Assembly: GCA_964588335.1 (NCBI GenBank) | Contig: CAZPOV010000019.1 | Coordinates: 1 to 64,000, forward strand | Origin: JAGQZY01 sp964588335 | GTDB taxonomy: Bacteria > Bdellovibrionota > Bdellovibrionia > Bdellovibrionales > JAGQZY01 | Length of the DNA stretch: 64,000 bases | Direction of reading: 5' to 3' | In this document: in pieces, positions 27,101 to 36,427 of the stretch | How positions within the stretch are numbered: the stretch's first letter is position 1 | Layout of the letters: each line of letters opens with the position of its first letter | Position numbers and translations under genes: made by a program | The notes under the pieces: model-generated | Databases searched by the model: none | Seen by the model: only the letters and a program-made list of their open reading frames with translations | What the model was told of the DNA's origin: nothing

Positions 27101-28066
27101 CAACTTGGTCTACTGCCAGTCAAAATCGCAGCTTTGGACGTTTTAACAGCGACATCATCTACCCTCCAGTTCTGGTGGTGGAGAGTTGGTAAGCCAATTT
27201 ATAACGACTCAAACGATGGAAAGTTCGGTTACTTTGCAATGTATCCAGAAGAATTCACCGACGTTATTGGAACGGCCGTTAAAAACAATATGGGTTTTGG
27301 TGGGACTCAGCTTCAGGATTCCGCCACTATGAGTATTGCGAACCTTTACATGTACTACTTTTTATTCCGAACATACTTTTGGAGTAACGACAATCAGGCA
27401 AGAGGTTTCAACACAAACTATATTGAAGATCTTAAGGCCCAAACAAAATTTCGAGTCAGTATTGCGGCAGTTCTTCTAGAAAGTATTGATATTCCTGGCG
27501 AGCCAACAAACAAACGATTTGGATTCCGTCCAAAGCTTTTCAACTTTGCCCAACGGAAGTTGATTGATCTGCCTGAAGCCTACGCGCTTCCAGATAAGAA
27601 GGTCATTGTACGCGGGAATGATTCACAAATTATTTTGCCACTAACTAAAATGCGTTTCTTAAATCAGGATGCCGCCTATGTTTGGGCTCTTGAGGTGACA
27701 TATGACAAAACCTCTTATGATGACCCTCTGCAAGGTTTTACGGTTAAAAATGCTATTGCCGAATTAACAACCCAAGAATTGGACAAGTGCATTACCGGTC
27801 AAGCGGGCTTAGCGACCTTCTTTAATTCAAACGAAGAATTTTCGGGCTTTCAGGTTGACCCATCAATTGCGGTTGATCCTGACGCTCAAACAAACTTTGA
27901 AAAATCTTTGAATGATGCATTCGAAGCCTACCAAAACAGAGAAGACTTAACTCCAGCGCAATGGGGATGTGAAGAGTCACTCAACGGTGTCGGTCTGATT
28001 ACTTCGACCGCTCTATCGTTGAATGGTTTCTATCTTCCGCACGTATTTGAGTACATCAAAAAGTAA
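24104..28066 (+). CDS. Very large lipoprotein with a metzincin-type zinc metalloprotease domain
   Basis: The 1320-residue protein begins with a leader and lipobox (VTSC, Cys24), so it should be anchored in the outer membrane. A zinc site HELGHVVGLGH lies at residues 631-641 and a Met-turn (SSIMDYM, Met676) 35 residues later; together these define a metzincin. The upstream stretch with CPAITWVDDP and NIKTGEILWGGAVI resembles the bacterial zinc-dependent metalloproteases annotated as DUF4953/DUF5117. The remaining 640 C-terminal residues match nothing I know. An earlier in-frame ATG at 24062 exists, but the leader starts cleanly at 24104. It is the first gene of a tight four-gene operon, 11 bases before the next gene. 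Proteolysis of envelope or prey proteins is possible but inferred. Confidence 0.85.
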   Translation: MKRCFAAAVASLMLSFSVILVTSCTYVTPEAEDPNPELQSTENCAVRDGVLSCKKSFFGYDISESSREVTYSPKTWLCGWAPVTQSGGWHGAGGLSNTPYRSRHCNVEIRISKDGSELQAKLINLNFPNDYDRWQPLFSIPIQSHYYYERDVDSRGRELNKYKKVSDRANWKLRPWMDLDLKNIKFQDVFKRPYGFWGGQINDAFDVEVTTEGDKAFLAFSGSMTHGLYGSLVSHTYRFNFLEIKDNPNFKPTPYNKRNAKHMNILHILGYQPTGNQAQEVNWAAHWDVSKPVEFCLNSFPDDNRGYKKIGEEVIDEMNKAMERIGAVEEGQKAFVVSKRKLKYDFDLRCPAITWVDDPILSFRAPLGIGLVNTNIKTGEILWGGAVIWGGLIDYIVNRDSESTADALARETHAMLQDIELAKNNPYYEDLSAQLRLKDWSRGFRNLNDFVNMSMAQHNGGGDQATLSDFRNRLAQQFQQFQGAEGEQREALMQEMMTQLEEIDAIGSLNIDGHDIEPLSINDKDLLFDASYAQVNEDEFLSDLVQVAGLTKGATYNEKEQESKNIVLNNSMTMEKAEELVKEFLSDQSMAYDADNRVENHYDAVSAAVSQMSGLERLEAAQSFIKNVTLHELGHVVGLGHQFEGNRMPEKGMVPPSVYDTLAAEVGTNHNYSSIMDYMSGHTEVSLPRDKVKMQAQDELTLAYLYNQKYSSYKSGDEDWTFFDVPSNGVIPNQTMSKGNVYQTRYMPQCSDFDAWLATSPYCRRWDRGHDAPSIVEENLKEYTDSFVSRLNSFTEATGGNPYWARYRLWWSTYNLMNTNRTFYDQMRYQLTNNEVYREVFDDIKKDESALLNFSKACIDPSLAPNDRMGLQYAKLALQPMVATSGVNTVEELQSQQTTASYRSMYSQYKSIVGDTNTRELDDKGFDELEAKLNENGLAYTELQKLCRASKKSLEVAKLLLSLKGPDHPIMNYDASIVPTGLRGGEATSDYSRVFGTYDQLGLLPVKIAALDVLTATSSTLQFWWWRVGKPIYNDSNDGKFGYFAMYPEEFTDVIGTAVKNNMGFGGTQLQDSATMSIANLYMYYFLFRTYFWSNDNQARGFNTNYIEDLKAQTKFRVSIAAVLLESIDIPGEPTNKRFGFRPKLFNFAQRKLIDLPEAYALPDKKVIVRGNDSQIILPLTKMRFLNQDAAYVWALEVTYDKTSYDDPLQGFTVKNAIAELTTQELDKCITGQAGLATFFNSNEEFSGFQVDPSIAVDPDAQTNFEKSLNDAFEAYQNREDLTPAQWGCEESLNGVGLITSTALSLNGFYLPHVFEYIKK

Positions 28067-28077
28067 GGAGCAACAAA

Positions 28078-31000
28078 ATGAGAACGACAAATAGAGAAAT
28101 TTTGAAAATCGTCGGAGCCGTTGCCCTTTCACTAGTGATGGTCAATTGTACTCCAGAACAATCAACCCGAAAGCGTTCCTATGTGGATGGAGCCGTAGAA
28201 GTCGGCTCTGAAGATTCACAGGTCGAACTGAAATCTGCCGAGGCGGAACGCCTTGAAGTCATGATGAATGACACTGAAATTCAGGTGACCGGACAGATGA
28301 GCCGGGCTGATCAGAATGTCGATGCGAACATGTTGATGACAAAAGTGATCATTCCCCTTAAGGACGTAATTTTAAACGTCGATTACTTAATGGTGGACGG
28401 AAACAGAAATGCGAGAACTGAAGCCGGGCAATATATTGTGCCACGCCTGGTGAGTCTGTTTAACGAAGCTATTATAATGGTTTATCAAGCCAATCCTGAG
28501 ATCATTACCTCAACAGATCTTTTGCAAAAATATAAAGAGATCCTGTTTTGGGATTGTGATCAAAACCTTGAAGGCTCTTGTGAGTTTGTAAAGTTTTTCA
28601 GATCTTACGACAGCGTCAATATGACTCAAATCGTAAAGATGATGCATGACTTACCTGAAACAAATGACGCCGAAAAACTACGCCTCATTCGCGCTGGTTT
28701 TGACCTTAAGAATCGGCGTTTGGATGCGGCTCTACGCTTTATGCTGCTTGAGCGTATCGCCGGCTCTCTTGATGCTGAACGATCGGGGAATTTAAGCATT
28801 CAAAGACGTCGTCAAGACGCCGATCTTTTTGCCAACATTTTAAAGATTAATGTGGAAAATATCACGGGAGATCAAAAATATATTGAACTCGTGAAGTCTT
28901 TGAATCCTTGGATGTTGTCTCGGAACGTTGATAGTTCCAAAAACCCTGCAATGACCGATATTATCGCATTGGCAAGTGAACAGCTTCTTTATGATGACCA
29001 AGGCAATCTTTCTGAAGAGATGAGTAATGATGTTATTCCAGAGATGCTCTATTCGATTGGTAAAAATTACGAACAAGGAGTTCAGTTTATTCAATCGAAT
29101 ATTAAAGGAGAATGGAAAGAGGCCTACGACCAATACTTGGAAGCGAAGCAATCTGGCGCCTCTTTAGAAGGTTTAACACCTTTGCAAGAACAGGTGTTTC
29201 CGCAAATCGAAGGCGGATTGGATATTGAGCTTTACGGCAGTGAAAGCAAAGAAATTCTTAATACCCTGCTTTCAGATGTGTCTTTTGATGGTGAAGATCT
29301 TGATGAATATTTTTATCTAGCTAACCGTGCCTTTTATGGTCACTTCAACTTAGATGATGCGACCGCCTTTTGGTCCAACACAGGCAAAGATGTCAATCGC
29401 TTGATGGAAGAGGTACAAAAACTTATTAAAATTCAAATTGTTAACAACATTGTGCTGACAAACGTTCGCATGAACGACTTCTATAATCGGAACGAAAACA
29501 CAAAGTTGATCGAACTTTTACGCGAGTCGGATAAAGAAGCGAGTAAAATTCGTAAGGCTTGGACAAAAACGATTGTCCGCTCAAAAGCTGTTAAAAGTTT
29601 TATCACACGAGTTGTCAATGCGAACACCCTCTCTCCTGAGGGGGCGAAAGTTTATGATCAAATCAACTCAAGTGTCGACGCCATGACAAAGAACATTAAG
29701 TTCTTAGTTACTTATCCCAACATGTTTCCTTTGATGCACGTTATGGCTTCATTGGAAATGAAAGATACAATCCGTTCATTTTGGGGTACTTTTACGGTGG
29801 ATAGCTTGACCGTGATTTCGTATTTCTTCTCAGGACACTTTGCTCCTTGGTTCAACTTTGGAAACGATGGCGAAAAGCTTGATTCTACAGAAATCATGTA
29901 CACTTACTATTATGCTCTGCAGACTCAAATTTTCGAAACCTATTCAACCAATACTTTGGTGAATTTTTCCCATCAGGACTTTTTCGAGGTTGTTGTTAAG
30001 AAGATGTTGTTACCAAATGAAAAAGAGTTGGATAGTGACAGACGATCTTTGCATCAGAAAATTCAAGAATTTAGAAACAACGCTAATGCGATGAAGGCAA
30101 TGTGTTCTGAAGAAGAGAGAAAGCAAAAAGCCGAAGCTGAAGAACTAGCGAAATACAAAGAGCAGTTGGGTGAGGACTTCGATTGGTATGAGGTGATGCG
30201 TTGGCAAAATGTCATGAAGCCCCGTAATCGAACTAAAAACCAAATTGCGTTTATCGACATTGGTTACAGTCTCTACGATGGAACAAACACCCGTGGTGAC
30301 AAAATCGGGAATTACGTTGGCGAAATTTACAGCAGTGGCATTCGTCAGGTTTTTGAGCGCATGCGAATCGAATTTCCTTTAAAAGAAATGATGGCTGGAA
30401 CGATCCTTGATGTTTACAAAAGCTCCAAGGGTGGCGATCAGTCAGAGATTGAAGAGATTTTTAACCAGCAGTTTGATGAGTATTACAGATTGAAGGCTGA
30501 GTACGTGGACATGTATTTTAACGCTGAAAAGGAAATCGGTGGATGCGACTGGCTCTTGTTAAAAAGAGATAGAGATATCGCTCATATGATGATTTTCCGA
30601 GAGGCTGAAGAGTTGGGAATCCTTTTCGATAAGGTATGGGACGTTCTGTCGCCCTTAAGTGAAGAAGAAATTCAGGCACTTAATGAAGATAGCCCTGAAA
30701 TGCAGAAGCTTGAAGAAATTCGCCAAGAATTTGGACAATACACTCAGGCTGACGTGTTTCCTGAAGAGTACCGTAGTCGACATGGTTACAATAAATTGAC
30801 GCCATCTCGTTTAACAGCATTCCGAATGGATGCGGCCACACGTGTGTATGCTTATTTACAAGAATTGTTTCCGGGTCAGTACTCAGTTTCAATGCCAGCG
30901 GATTTCAAAACCTCGAGCATTTATTATGAGTCTTCTCCTGATTTAGTCTATTTTGATTGGTCAACAAAAGATAAGGCCCAAGCCAAAGAGACATTTATAA

Positions 31001-31842
31001 AATCAGGGATAAAAGCACTGGCCAACCAAATGTCTTGGGCTGATCGTGCGACTCCTTTGAACGACGCGATGGAAAAGGGTGAGATTCTTGTCAATCTTTA
31101 CAAGCTAGGCGAGTTGTCTGTAGATCCGGAAGTTGATTGTACGGATGCAGAACTTTCAGAAGAAGTGCGCAGCCAAAAGTGTGTCTCTGTTAATGCTCAG
31201 CAGTTGATCGATCATTATAAAAAGATCATTGATTTCATAAACATTGATGAAAGAGATATGGCCGTACTTGAGTTACTTGGAAAAGAAAACAAGTATGATG
31301 CTGGCACTTATGAAGAGGTTATTAAAAAGAAAGACGAGCATCAGCTCTATTCCTATTACGACCTTATTTTTAAAAGAATCTATTCTGACACTCGCGTAAG
31401 TGCGGCTGAAGAAACATGGTTCAACGGCACTCTGGTTCGTTATGTCGACTCGGTCCATAAGATCAATGGTTCGACTTTCATTTTTGAAACCCCCGAGTAT
31501 ATCAACCAGGCTTATGTGCGTCGTTATTCTCAGTGGTTATCGAAATACTTTGAGAAGAGCCAAGAATTCTTAGAGGTAGTAAAAGCACAAAAAGAAGAAA
31601 CCGAGAGCTTTCAATTCCGTTACCGAACAGATCGCGTTCATACCGTAGGAATGGCTTCAAATGATTGGAGCCAGAACAAACGGGTGGCATTAGAGCCGCT
31701 GGTGAGTGATCTTATTTACAGTAAATTCGAAGGGCTTTCTCAGCAATTGAACAACGACACCAGTGGTTACTTCTCAAGTGTTCTTTGGAATTATCAGTCC
31801 GATATTAATGATCTTGTTGCTGCTGAGCAGGGAGCCGATTAA
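28078..31842 (+). CDS. Giant lipoprotein, paralogue of the protein at 32741-36334
   Basis: A 1254-residue protein with leader and lipobox (VMVNC, Cys24; Asn at -1 is unusual). It has a strong ribosome site (AAGGAG). The mature part is mainly helical, rich in charged and aromatic residues. A central block around YPNMFPLMHVMAS, RSFWGTFTVDSL and GHFAPWFNFGND aligns clearly by eye with FPNMLAFAYNMAK, RILWLSFELDS and GQYFTPWFNFTN of the protein two genes downstream, so the two are diverged paralogues. No enzyme motif is seen and I know no family. Second gene of the operon; the next gene starts at the following base. Confidence 0.8.
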   Translation: MRTTNREILKIVGAVALSLVMVNCTPEQSTRKRSYVDGAVEVGSEDSQVELKSAEAERLEVMMNDTEIQVTGQMSRADQNVDANMLMTKVIIPLKDVILNVDYLMVDGNRNARTEAGQYIVPRLVSLFNEAIIMVYQANPEIITSTDLLQKYKEILFWDCDQNLEGSCEFVKFFRSYDSVNMTQIVKMMHDLPETNDAEKLRLIRAGFDLKNRRLDAALRFMLLERIAGSLDAERSGNLSIQRRRQDADLFANILKINVENITGDQKYIELVKSLNPWMLSRNVDSSKNPAMTDIIALASEQLLYDDQGNLSEEMSNDVIPEMLYSIGKNYEQGVQFIQSNIKGEWKEAYDQYLEAKQSGASLEGLTPLQEQVFPQIEGGLDIELYGSESKEILNTLLSDVSFDGEDLDEYFYLANRAFYGHFNLDDATAFWSNTGKDVNRLMEEVQKLIKIQIVNNIVLTNVRMNDFYNRNENTKLIELLRESDKEASKIRKAWTKTIVRSKAVKSFITRVVNANTLSPEGAKVYDQINSSVDAMTKNIKFLVTYPNMFPLMHVMASLEMKDTIRSFWGTFTVDSLTVISYFFSGHFAPWFNFGNDGEKLDSTEIMYTYYYALQTQIFETYSTNTLVNFSHQDFFEVVVKKMLLPNEKELDSDRRSLHQKIQEFRNNANAMKAMCSEEERKQKAEAEELAKYKEQLGEDFDWYEVMRWQNVMKPRNRTKNQIAFIDIGYSLYDGTNTRGDKIGNYVGEIYSSGIRQVFERMRIEFPLKEMMAGTILDVYKSSKGGDQSEIEEIFNQQFDEYYRLKAEYVDMYFNAEKEIGGCDWLLLKRDRDIAHMMIFREAEELGILFDKVWDVLSPLSEEEIQALNEDSPEMQKLEEIRQEFGQYTQADVFPEEYRSRHGYNKLTPSRLTAFRMDAATRVYAYLQELFPGQYSVSMPADFKTSSIYYESSPDLVYFDWSTKDKAQAKETFIKSGIKALANQMSWADRATPLNDAMEKGEILVNLYKLGELSVDPEVDCTDAELSEEVRSQKCVSVNAQQLIDHYKKIIDFINIDERDMAVLELLGKENKYDAGTYEEVIKKKDEHQLYSYYDLIFKRIYSDTRVSAAEETWFNGTLVRYVDSVHKINGSTFIFETPEYINQAYVRRYSQWLSKYFEKSQEFLEVVKAQKEETESFQFRYRTDRVHTVGMASNDWSQNKRVALEPLVSDLIYSKFEGLSQQLNNDTSGYFSSVLWNYQSDINDLVAAEQGAD

Positions 31843-32751
31843 GTGTATCGCCTTATCCTCTCAGCCCTTTTAATATTCTCCATTTTTGGAGCCTCAGTAC
31901 ATGCGGCTCCCGAAAAAGCAGAAGTAAAGGGAAAGATCAGCAATAAAAAGACGAACTCCGAAGACGTCGAAAAAAAGAAGATTGGTGTGGACCAATCCGA
32001 CTTTATGCCATCGGCAAATAGTTTCGGTCTTATTGTTTCTTATGCCGTCACTTACAATGATCTTGAACAAGTTGATGACAAAACAACTCGTCATCAGGTC
32101 AGCTTTGCTGGAACTTACAGCTTTGATCAAAGTTGGAGTTCCTATGGCGCTATTGGTTTTACTCATGAGTCTTTTGGATCTGATATCGTTCGAGACAATG
32201 ACAATGATCAGTTCCACGAGGTATCGGATCTCAATCTTGGCGTTGTGTATACTAAAATGGCGCCCGTCAGCTTCATCAGTCGTAGCTCCAATACTTTAAA
32301 CGTGGGATTGCCGGTCAGCGAAAGAGCTCGAATTGATAAACATGTTGCCAATATTTCGGTGACTAATTTTATGCAGTCCTACAGTTGGAATGATTTTTCC
32401 TTGTTTAATCGTTTAACAGGAAACTACCTGTGGAACACTCAGCGTTTTTCTGTATTTGAGAATGATCAAATGAACCGTGACTGGTTGATCTCCGATAGTT
32501 TTGGGGTGACTTATATGATTACCCCTCGCTGGGGAGCTCGCTGGAATTTTCGTGTCGATATGGTTCGTTACCTAGATTCAAGCTGGAATCTTAGCTTTGG
32601 CGACAATATCTCAACATTTGCAAACATTAGCGGTTTTCAGTTGTTTGCTAGTATGATCAACAACTCCTATCAAGAAAATGAAAGAGTGGATTTAGGCTAC
32701 TACGATAAGTACCGTCGCGTTTTCCTAGGAGGGGTTACCTATGCTTTCTAA
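31843..32751 (+). CDS. Predicted outer-membrane beta-barrel protein
   Basis: Starts with GTG immediately after the preceding stop. The 302-residue product has a signal peptide (LILSALLIFSIFGASVHA, cleaved before APEK), a short charged K-rich segment, then alternating polar and aromatic strands (WSSYGAIGFTHESF, FSLFNRLTGNYLW, WGARWNFRVDMVRYL) and a C-terminal phenylalanine (LGGVTYAF), the BAM recognition pattern of outer-membrane barrels. Lying between two giant paralogous lipoproteins, it may be their outer-membrane partner (inference). The 3' end overlaps the next gene by 11 bases. Confidence 0.75.
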   Translation: MYRLILSALLIFSIFGASVHAAPEKAEVKGKISNKKTNSEDVEKKKIGVDQSDFMPSANSFGLIVSYAVTYNDLEQVDDKTTRHQVSFAGTYSFDQSWSSYGAIGFTHESFGSDIVRDNDNDQFHEVSDLNLGVVYTKMAPVSFISRSSNTLNVGLPVSERARIDKHVANISVTNFMQSYSWNDFSLFNRLTGNYLWNTQRFSVFENDQMNRDWLISDSFGVTYMITPRWGARWNFRVDMVRYLDSSWNLSFGDNISTFANISGFQLFASMINNSYQENERVDLGYYDKYRRVFLGGVTYAF

Positions 32752-35700
32752 AAATATAATTGTTATTATAACTATATTAGGTCTAATGGGGGCATGTACC
32801 TCTGAAACGATTCCGGATCCACAATCAGCACTTTCTGATGATTCTAGCAATGAACGTGTGATGGAAACCGTGGCGCAAAGCAATGACAGTCTGGATACGA
32901 GTCGCTACTCCGAAAAGCACTTTGAAATTCGAAAGCTTATTCAAAATGGGAAATGGCAACAAGCCTATAACCAATTAGAAGGCCAAATCTATGGTCAAGG
33001 CTCGTTGGACAAAACAATTTATACAAGTCCCGCTTACAGCGGCTTTTTAGAGCTGTACGTTCAATTGGGAAAGGAAATTAAAGCCAATGGTTCAGAGCAG
33101 GATAAAGCTCTTTGGGCTGAGTCCTTGTCACAATTTGACGAGAGGTTTATTTCTCCATGTGTTGATCCCGGACAACAAATTTGTGAACTTTTAGACCAGG
33201 CCCTACAAGGGGAATCCAGCACTGTCTGGCTTGTTTTAGAATTGGCAGACAAAGAAGAAGAACCGGTAAGCAAGATGAAGCTTCTGGGTGCCGCCTACGA
33301 TATACAGAATCGTCGAGGCTCAAGTCGTCTTGAAGAGTCTTATTTAAAAGTTGCATTGTCTGTATTGGCTCAAGTTGAAGAAGGTTCAGCGGATGTACCC
33401 CAAGATGTCCAAAACCAACATCTTATCAATGTCATTTCTCTAGCGACTAAGAAAGATTGGACCCAGCCCGATACTGACAAGATATTGTGGTTTAAATTGA
33501 TTAAACCATGGCAGTATAAGGCGCAATCTTCCCAGGCGCTCAACGATCTTAGAAAAGAACTTATAGCGTTTCTTCCAGTGTATTCTCGTTTTGACTCGGA
33601 AGTTTCTGATGGAATGAAAGCGGTTGTCGAAGAACGAATTGAAGCAGTGATGAAAGGACGGAAAGATCTTTCTAATTATCCAGCTTATGCAGACATTGAT
33701 CTGAAGACTTTGTTGGCGGCTCCTGCTGACGTCGCCTATCTGGCAATCGAAATGTACTTTCAAAATGTTCCTGTGACCGAGGCCAATTCATTTGTTACCA
33801 ACGTGGCCAACAAAGCGGCTTTTGTCGATGAAATGTACGAAGCCTCAAAACTACTTGTCCGTTGGGACATCGCTCAGCTCGGGATTGAATCCACCGAAAA
33901 GTTGAGCTCGAAGCTTGGCGAACAAGACGCCATTACCAACGCCTTTTTTCAAGAAGTTCTAGACTGGAGCAAAACTCTGATTCCTATTTGGACTGAGTTT
34001 CATACCGTTCGCTTGTGGTCGGTTAAAACATTTATTGAATCCAATGTTAAGTACAGCCGCAAGTATAATGAAATCGAGATACAAGAGTTCTTTACTTCAG
34101 TTAACAGAAATATCCTGCGTACAGTCACTTTTCCGAACATGCTGGCATTTGCCTATAACATGGCAAAGACAGAGTGGGCTGCGACCATTCGAATCCTTTG
34201 GCTGTCATTTGAACTCGATTCTACCATCGTCATGGATTATATGATGAATGGGCAATACTTCACTCCGTGGTTTAATTTTACCAACCTGACTCAGGAAAGG
34301 GTTTGGTACAAGGAGGATCAAAAAACACTTTTTCGATCAGACATGTACGACGCTTTGTACTATTTTTTCACAACTCGAACCCACGAGAATTACGGAATTG
34401 ATGCTGGGCAATTTATTGGGCTTCTTTCTGAAACGATCATCAAGCAGCGTCGGACCAATTACGAAGATACTCTCGAAGCTCAGAAGCAGACCTATTTCCA
34501 GGACAATGCTCCGGCTATAAACATGATTCGATGGTGTCAGGGAATGAAGAATAATCAACCTGAGCCAGAAGATATTCCTTACTATTCATTGTCGAACTTC
34601 ATCACACCAGTGATTATTCAATTGCGAGCCGATGACCTGAACGGTCACCCCCCTTTCTATTATGGTGACTATTACGAACTCGGCGGGTTTGAAAGATTGC
34701 ACACCACCAACGATAGATACCGTTTAGAGCTTGAACCCATTTTGTACACTCTTAAAGAGTATCAAGAAATTGCTGAGCGTGTAAAACAGCAGTACCCTAG
34801 CCTTGAGATGGGCGACTTGCAAGAGTCACGGGATAAAATTGCTCAGTATGATCACTTTAAAATGACCTACCTGGGTGTACAAAAAGCAATAATGAAAAAG
34901 CAAGACGATTGCTTGTTTGTTGCTGAAAAAGAGGCGAAGCGCCGCATACGTGAAAATGCCTTCGCGCAATACGAATACTTTTCGAAGGTTATTCATCCGT
35001 TAATGACAAAGGTGAAATCCGGCGAAATCACTACCAACCAAGCCAACCGGGTGATTCAGGATTTTCATGGGAATCAAAAAGGTATCAGTGAGTACATTGA
35101 TGCTTCTAATTCCAATGACCCTATTTACGTTATTGATCAAAACAGCTATTTGTTGAGAACACGAATGTTTTTGATTAAAGGCGCGGAGTTTGAGTCAGAG
35201 TTCACTGGTAGAGTCGAGGTTGAGCCGATTGTCGGGTCTCAATTGAGAATCCCTGTGCCGTCAAATTTTTTGGAAGACCCGAGCAACAATCCTTACATGG
35301 ATGATCGCACGACAACTCGTTATGTTTATTCCATGGGCTACAATCCCGACGTGGAAACATTCGCTCATGCGGCCTCTGCACGCACGACTGATGAAAGTCG
35401 AGCGGCAATAATGACGGACCGTTTTACTGAATGGGACCAATATGAGTTAAGCAAATACGCTTATATTTTTCGCTACGTTGTAGAACAGCAGGCGATCTTC
35501 TATCAGATTCCAGAACAACGCTATTATGATGTTGAAAAGCCCAATTGCTGGGTTACGAAAGTCGACGATTTGGGCGAGGACTGCGTTGTTGAAGAGACTC
35601 CAACCTTAGAACCTATTATTGAATCTATGAAGAACATTCTTTTTGCTTATTTACTCGGGGAAAAAGATAAACGGTTTTTCGAGCTAGCAGAGCTACAAGG

Positions 35701-36334
35701 TTGGGTTGGTTCTAACGCACTTCATACAGTTATTGCTTATGATCCGACTCTTCAGATGAACTATATGAACGACACTTATCCTTACACGGCCGTTGCTGGA
35801 ATTATGGACTACCCTTACGAGTTGTTGTCGTCCGATACTCTTGGGCTGATATTCCAGACAGAATGGGATGTTGAGCAAGCGAAAGGTAATGATCGTCCAT
35901 TGGATATGAGTTGTGCGGGTAGAAGAGACGGTTGTTACTGGGGCTGGGAAAAATCTCAAGCTAAAGAGTTTTTCTGGGCGCGTTCGAAAAGACCTGGATT
36001 CCTTTTTAACTATGACTATCAGATCGTCGCAGATGATTATGAGCGGATGTTAAAGATGGTTTTTCCAAAATTTGACCGACTTATTGATTTAGAACGCAGA
36101 AGTGCAGACATCATTGATCAAATAGCATCAAGTGAAGAGGCGGCCGAGTACATTACCAAGGTGGGAGACCGAAACATGGTCGACATCAATATGTATTTAG
36201 AGCCATCCGAATTGTATGGGTTAGATATCAATTTTACCAATAACGAACGCCTTTTTGAGAAGTTTTTTGAAGAGGAAACAGAAGGTTTCTTCTTACAAGA
36301 CCACAACTGGGCTGAAGAACTAAACATTCAATAA
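32741..36334 (+). CDS. Giant lipoprotein, paralogue of the protein at 28078-31842
   Basis: A 1197-residue lipoprotein (leader with LMGAC, Cys19). The N-terminal region has a helical repeat-like part (FEIRKLIQNGKWQQAYNQLEG). The central block matches its upstream paralogue at FPNMLAF, TIRILWLSFELDSTIVMDYM and TPWFNF. The C-terminal part is rich in Tyr, Asp and Glu and has scattered cysteines. No known domain is recognised. It is the last gene of the operon and is closed by a strong terminator at 36363-36390. Overlap with the barrel gene indicates co-translation. Confidence 0.8.
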   Translation: MLSKNIIVIITILGLMGACTSETIPDPQSALSDDSSNERVMETVAQSNDSLDTSRYSEKHFEIRKLIQNGKWQQAYNQLEGQIYGQGSLDKTIYTSPAYSGFLELYVQLGKEIKANGSEQDKALWAESLSQFDERFISPCVDPGQQICELLDQALQGESSTVWLVLELADKEEEPVSKMKLLGAAYDIQNRRGSSRLEESYLKVALSVLAQVEEGSADVPQDVQNQHLINVISLATKKDWTQPDTDKILWFKLIKPWQYKAQSSQALNDLRKELIAFLPVYSRFDSEVSDGMKAVVEERIEAVMKGRKDLSNYPAYADIDLKTLLAAPADVAYLAIEMYFQNVPVTEANSFVTNVANKAAFVDEMYEASKLLVRWDIAQLGIESTEKLSSKLGEQDAITNAFFQEVLDWSKTLIPIWTEFHTVRLWSVKTFIESNVKYSRKYNEIEIQEFFTSVNRNILRTVTFPNMLAFAYNMAKTEWAATIRILWLSFELDSTIVMDYMMNGQYFTPWFNFTNLTQERVWYKEDQKTLFRSDMYDALYYFFTTRTHENYGIDAGQFIGLLSETIIKQRRTNYEDTLEAQKQTYFQDNAPAINMIRWCQGMKNNQPEPEDIPYYSLSNFITPVIIQLRADDLNGHPPFYYGDYYELGGFERLHTTNDRYRLELEPILYTLKEYQEIAERVKQQYPSLEMGDLQESRDKIAQYDHFKMTYLGVQKAIMKKQDDCLFVAEKEAKRRIRENAFAQYEYFSKVIHPLMTKVKSGEITTNQANRVIQDFHGNQKGISEYIDASNSNDPIYVIDQNSYLLRTRMFLIKGAEFESEFTGRVEVEPIVGSQLRIPVPSNFLEDPSNNPYMDDRTTTRYVYSMGYNPDVETFAHAASARTTDESRAAIMTDRFTEWDQYELSKYAYIFRYVVEQQAIFYQIPEQRYYDVEKPNCWVTKVDDLGEDCVVEETPTLEPIIESMKNILFAYLLGEKDKRFFELAELQGWVGSNALHTVIAYDPTLQMNYMNDTYPYTAVAGIMDYPYELLSSDTLGLIFQTEWDVEQAKGNDRPLDMSCAGRRDGCYWGWEKSQAKEFFWARSKRPGFLFNYDYQIVADDYERMLKMVFPKFDRLIDLERRSADIIDQIASSEEAAEYITKVGDRNMVDINMYLEPSELYGLDINFTNNERLFEKFFEEETEGFFLQDHNWAEELNIQ

Positions 36335-36362
36335 ATATCAACATCCGTTGATGTACAACATG

Positions 36363-36390
36363 GCCCGACATTTATTGTCGGGCTTTTTTT
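36363..36390 (+). terminator. Intrinsic terminator of the giant lipoprotein operon
   Basis: GCCCGACA (36363-36370), loop TTTAT, TGTCGGGC (36376-36383), then seven Ts. It is a textbook rho-independent terminator 28 bases after the last stop codon of the operon. Confidence 0.93.
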
Positions 36391-36427
36391 GTGGAATTAT
36401 ATCTCTGACTATGTCAATGTTTTCAGC

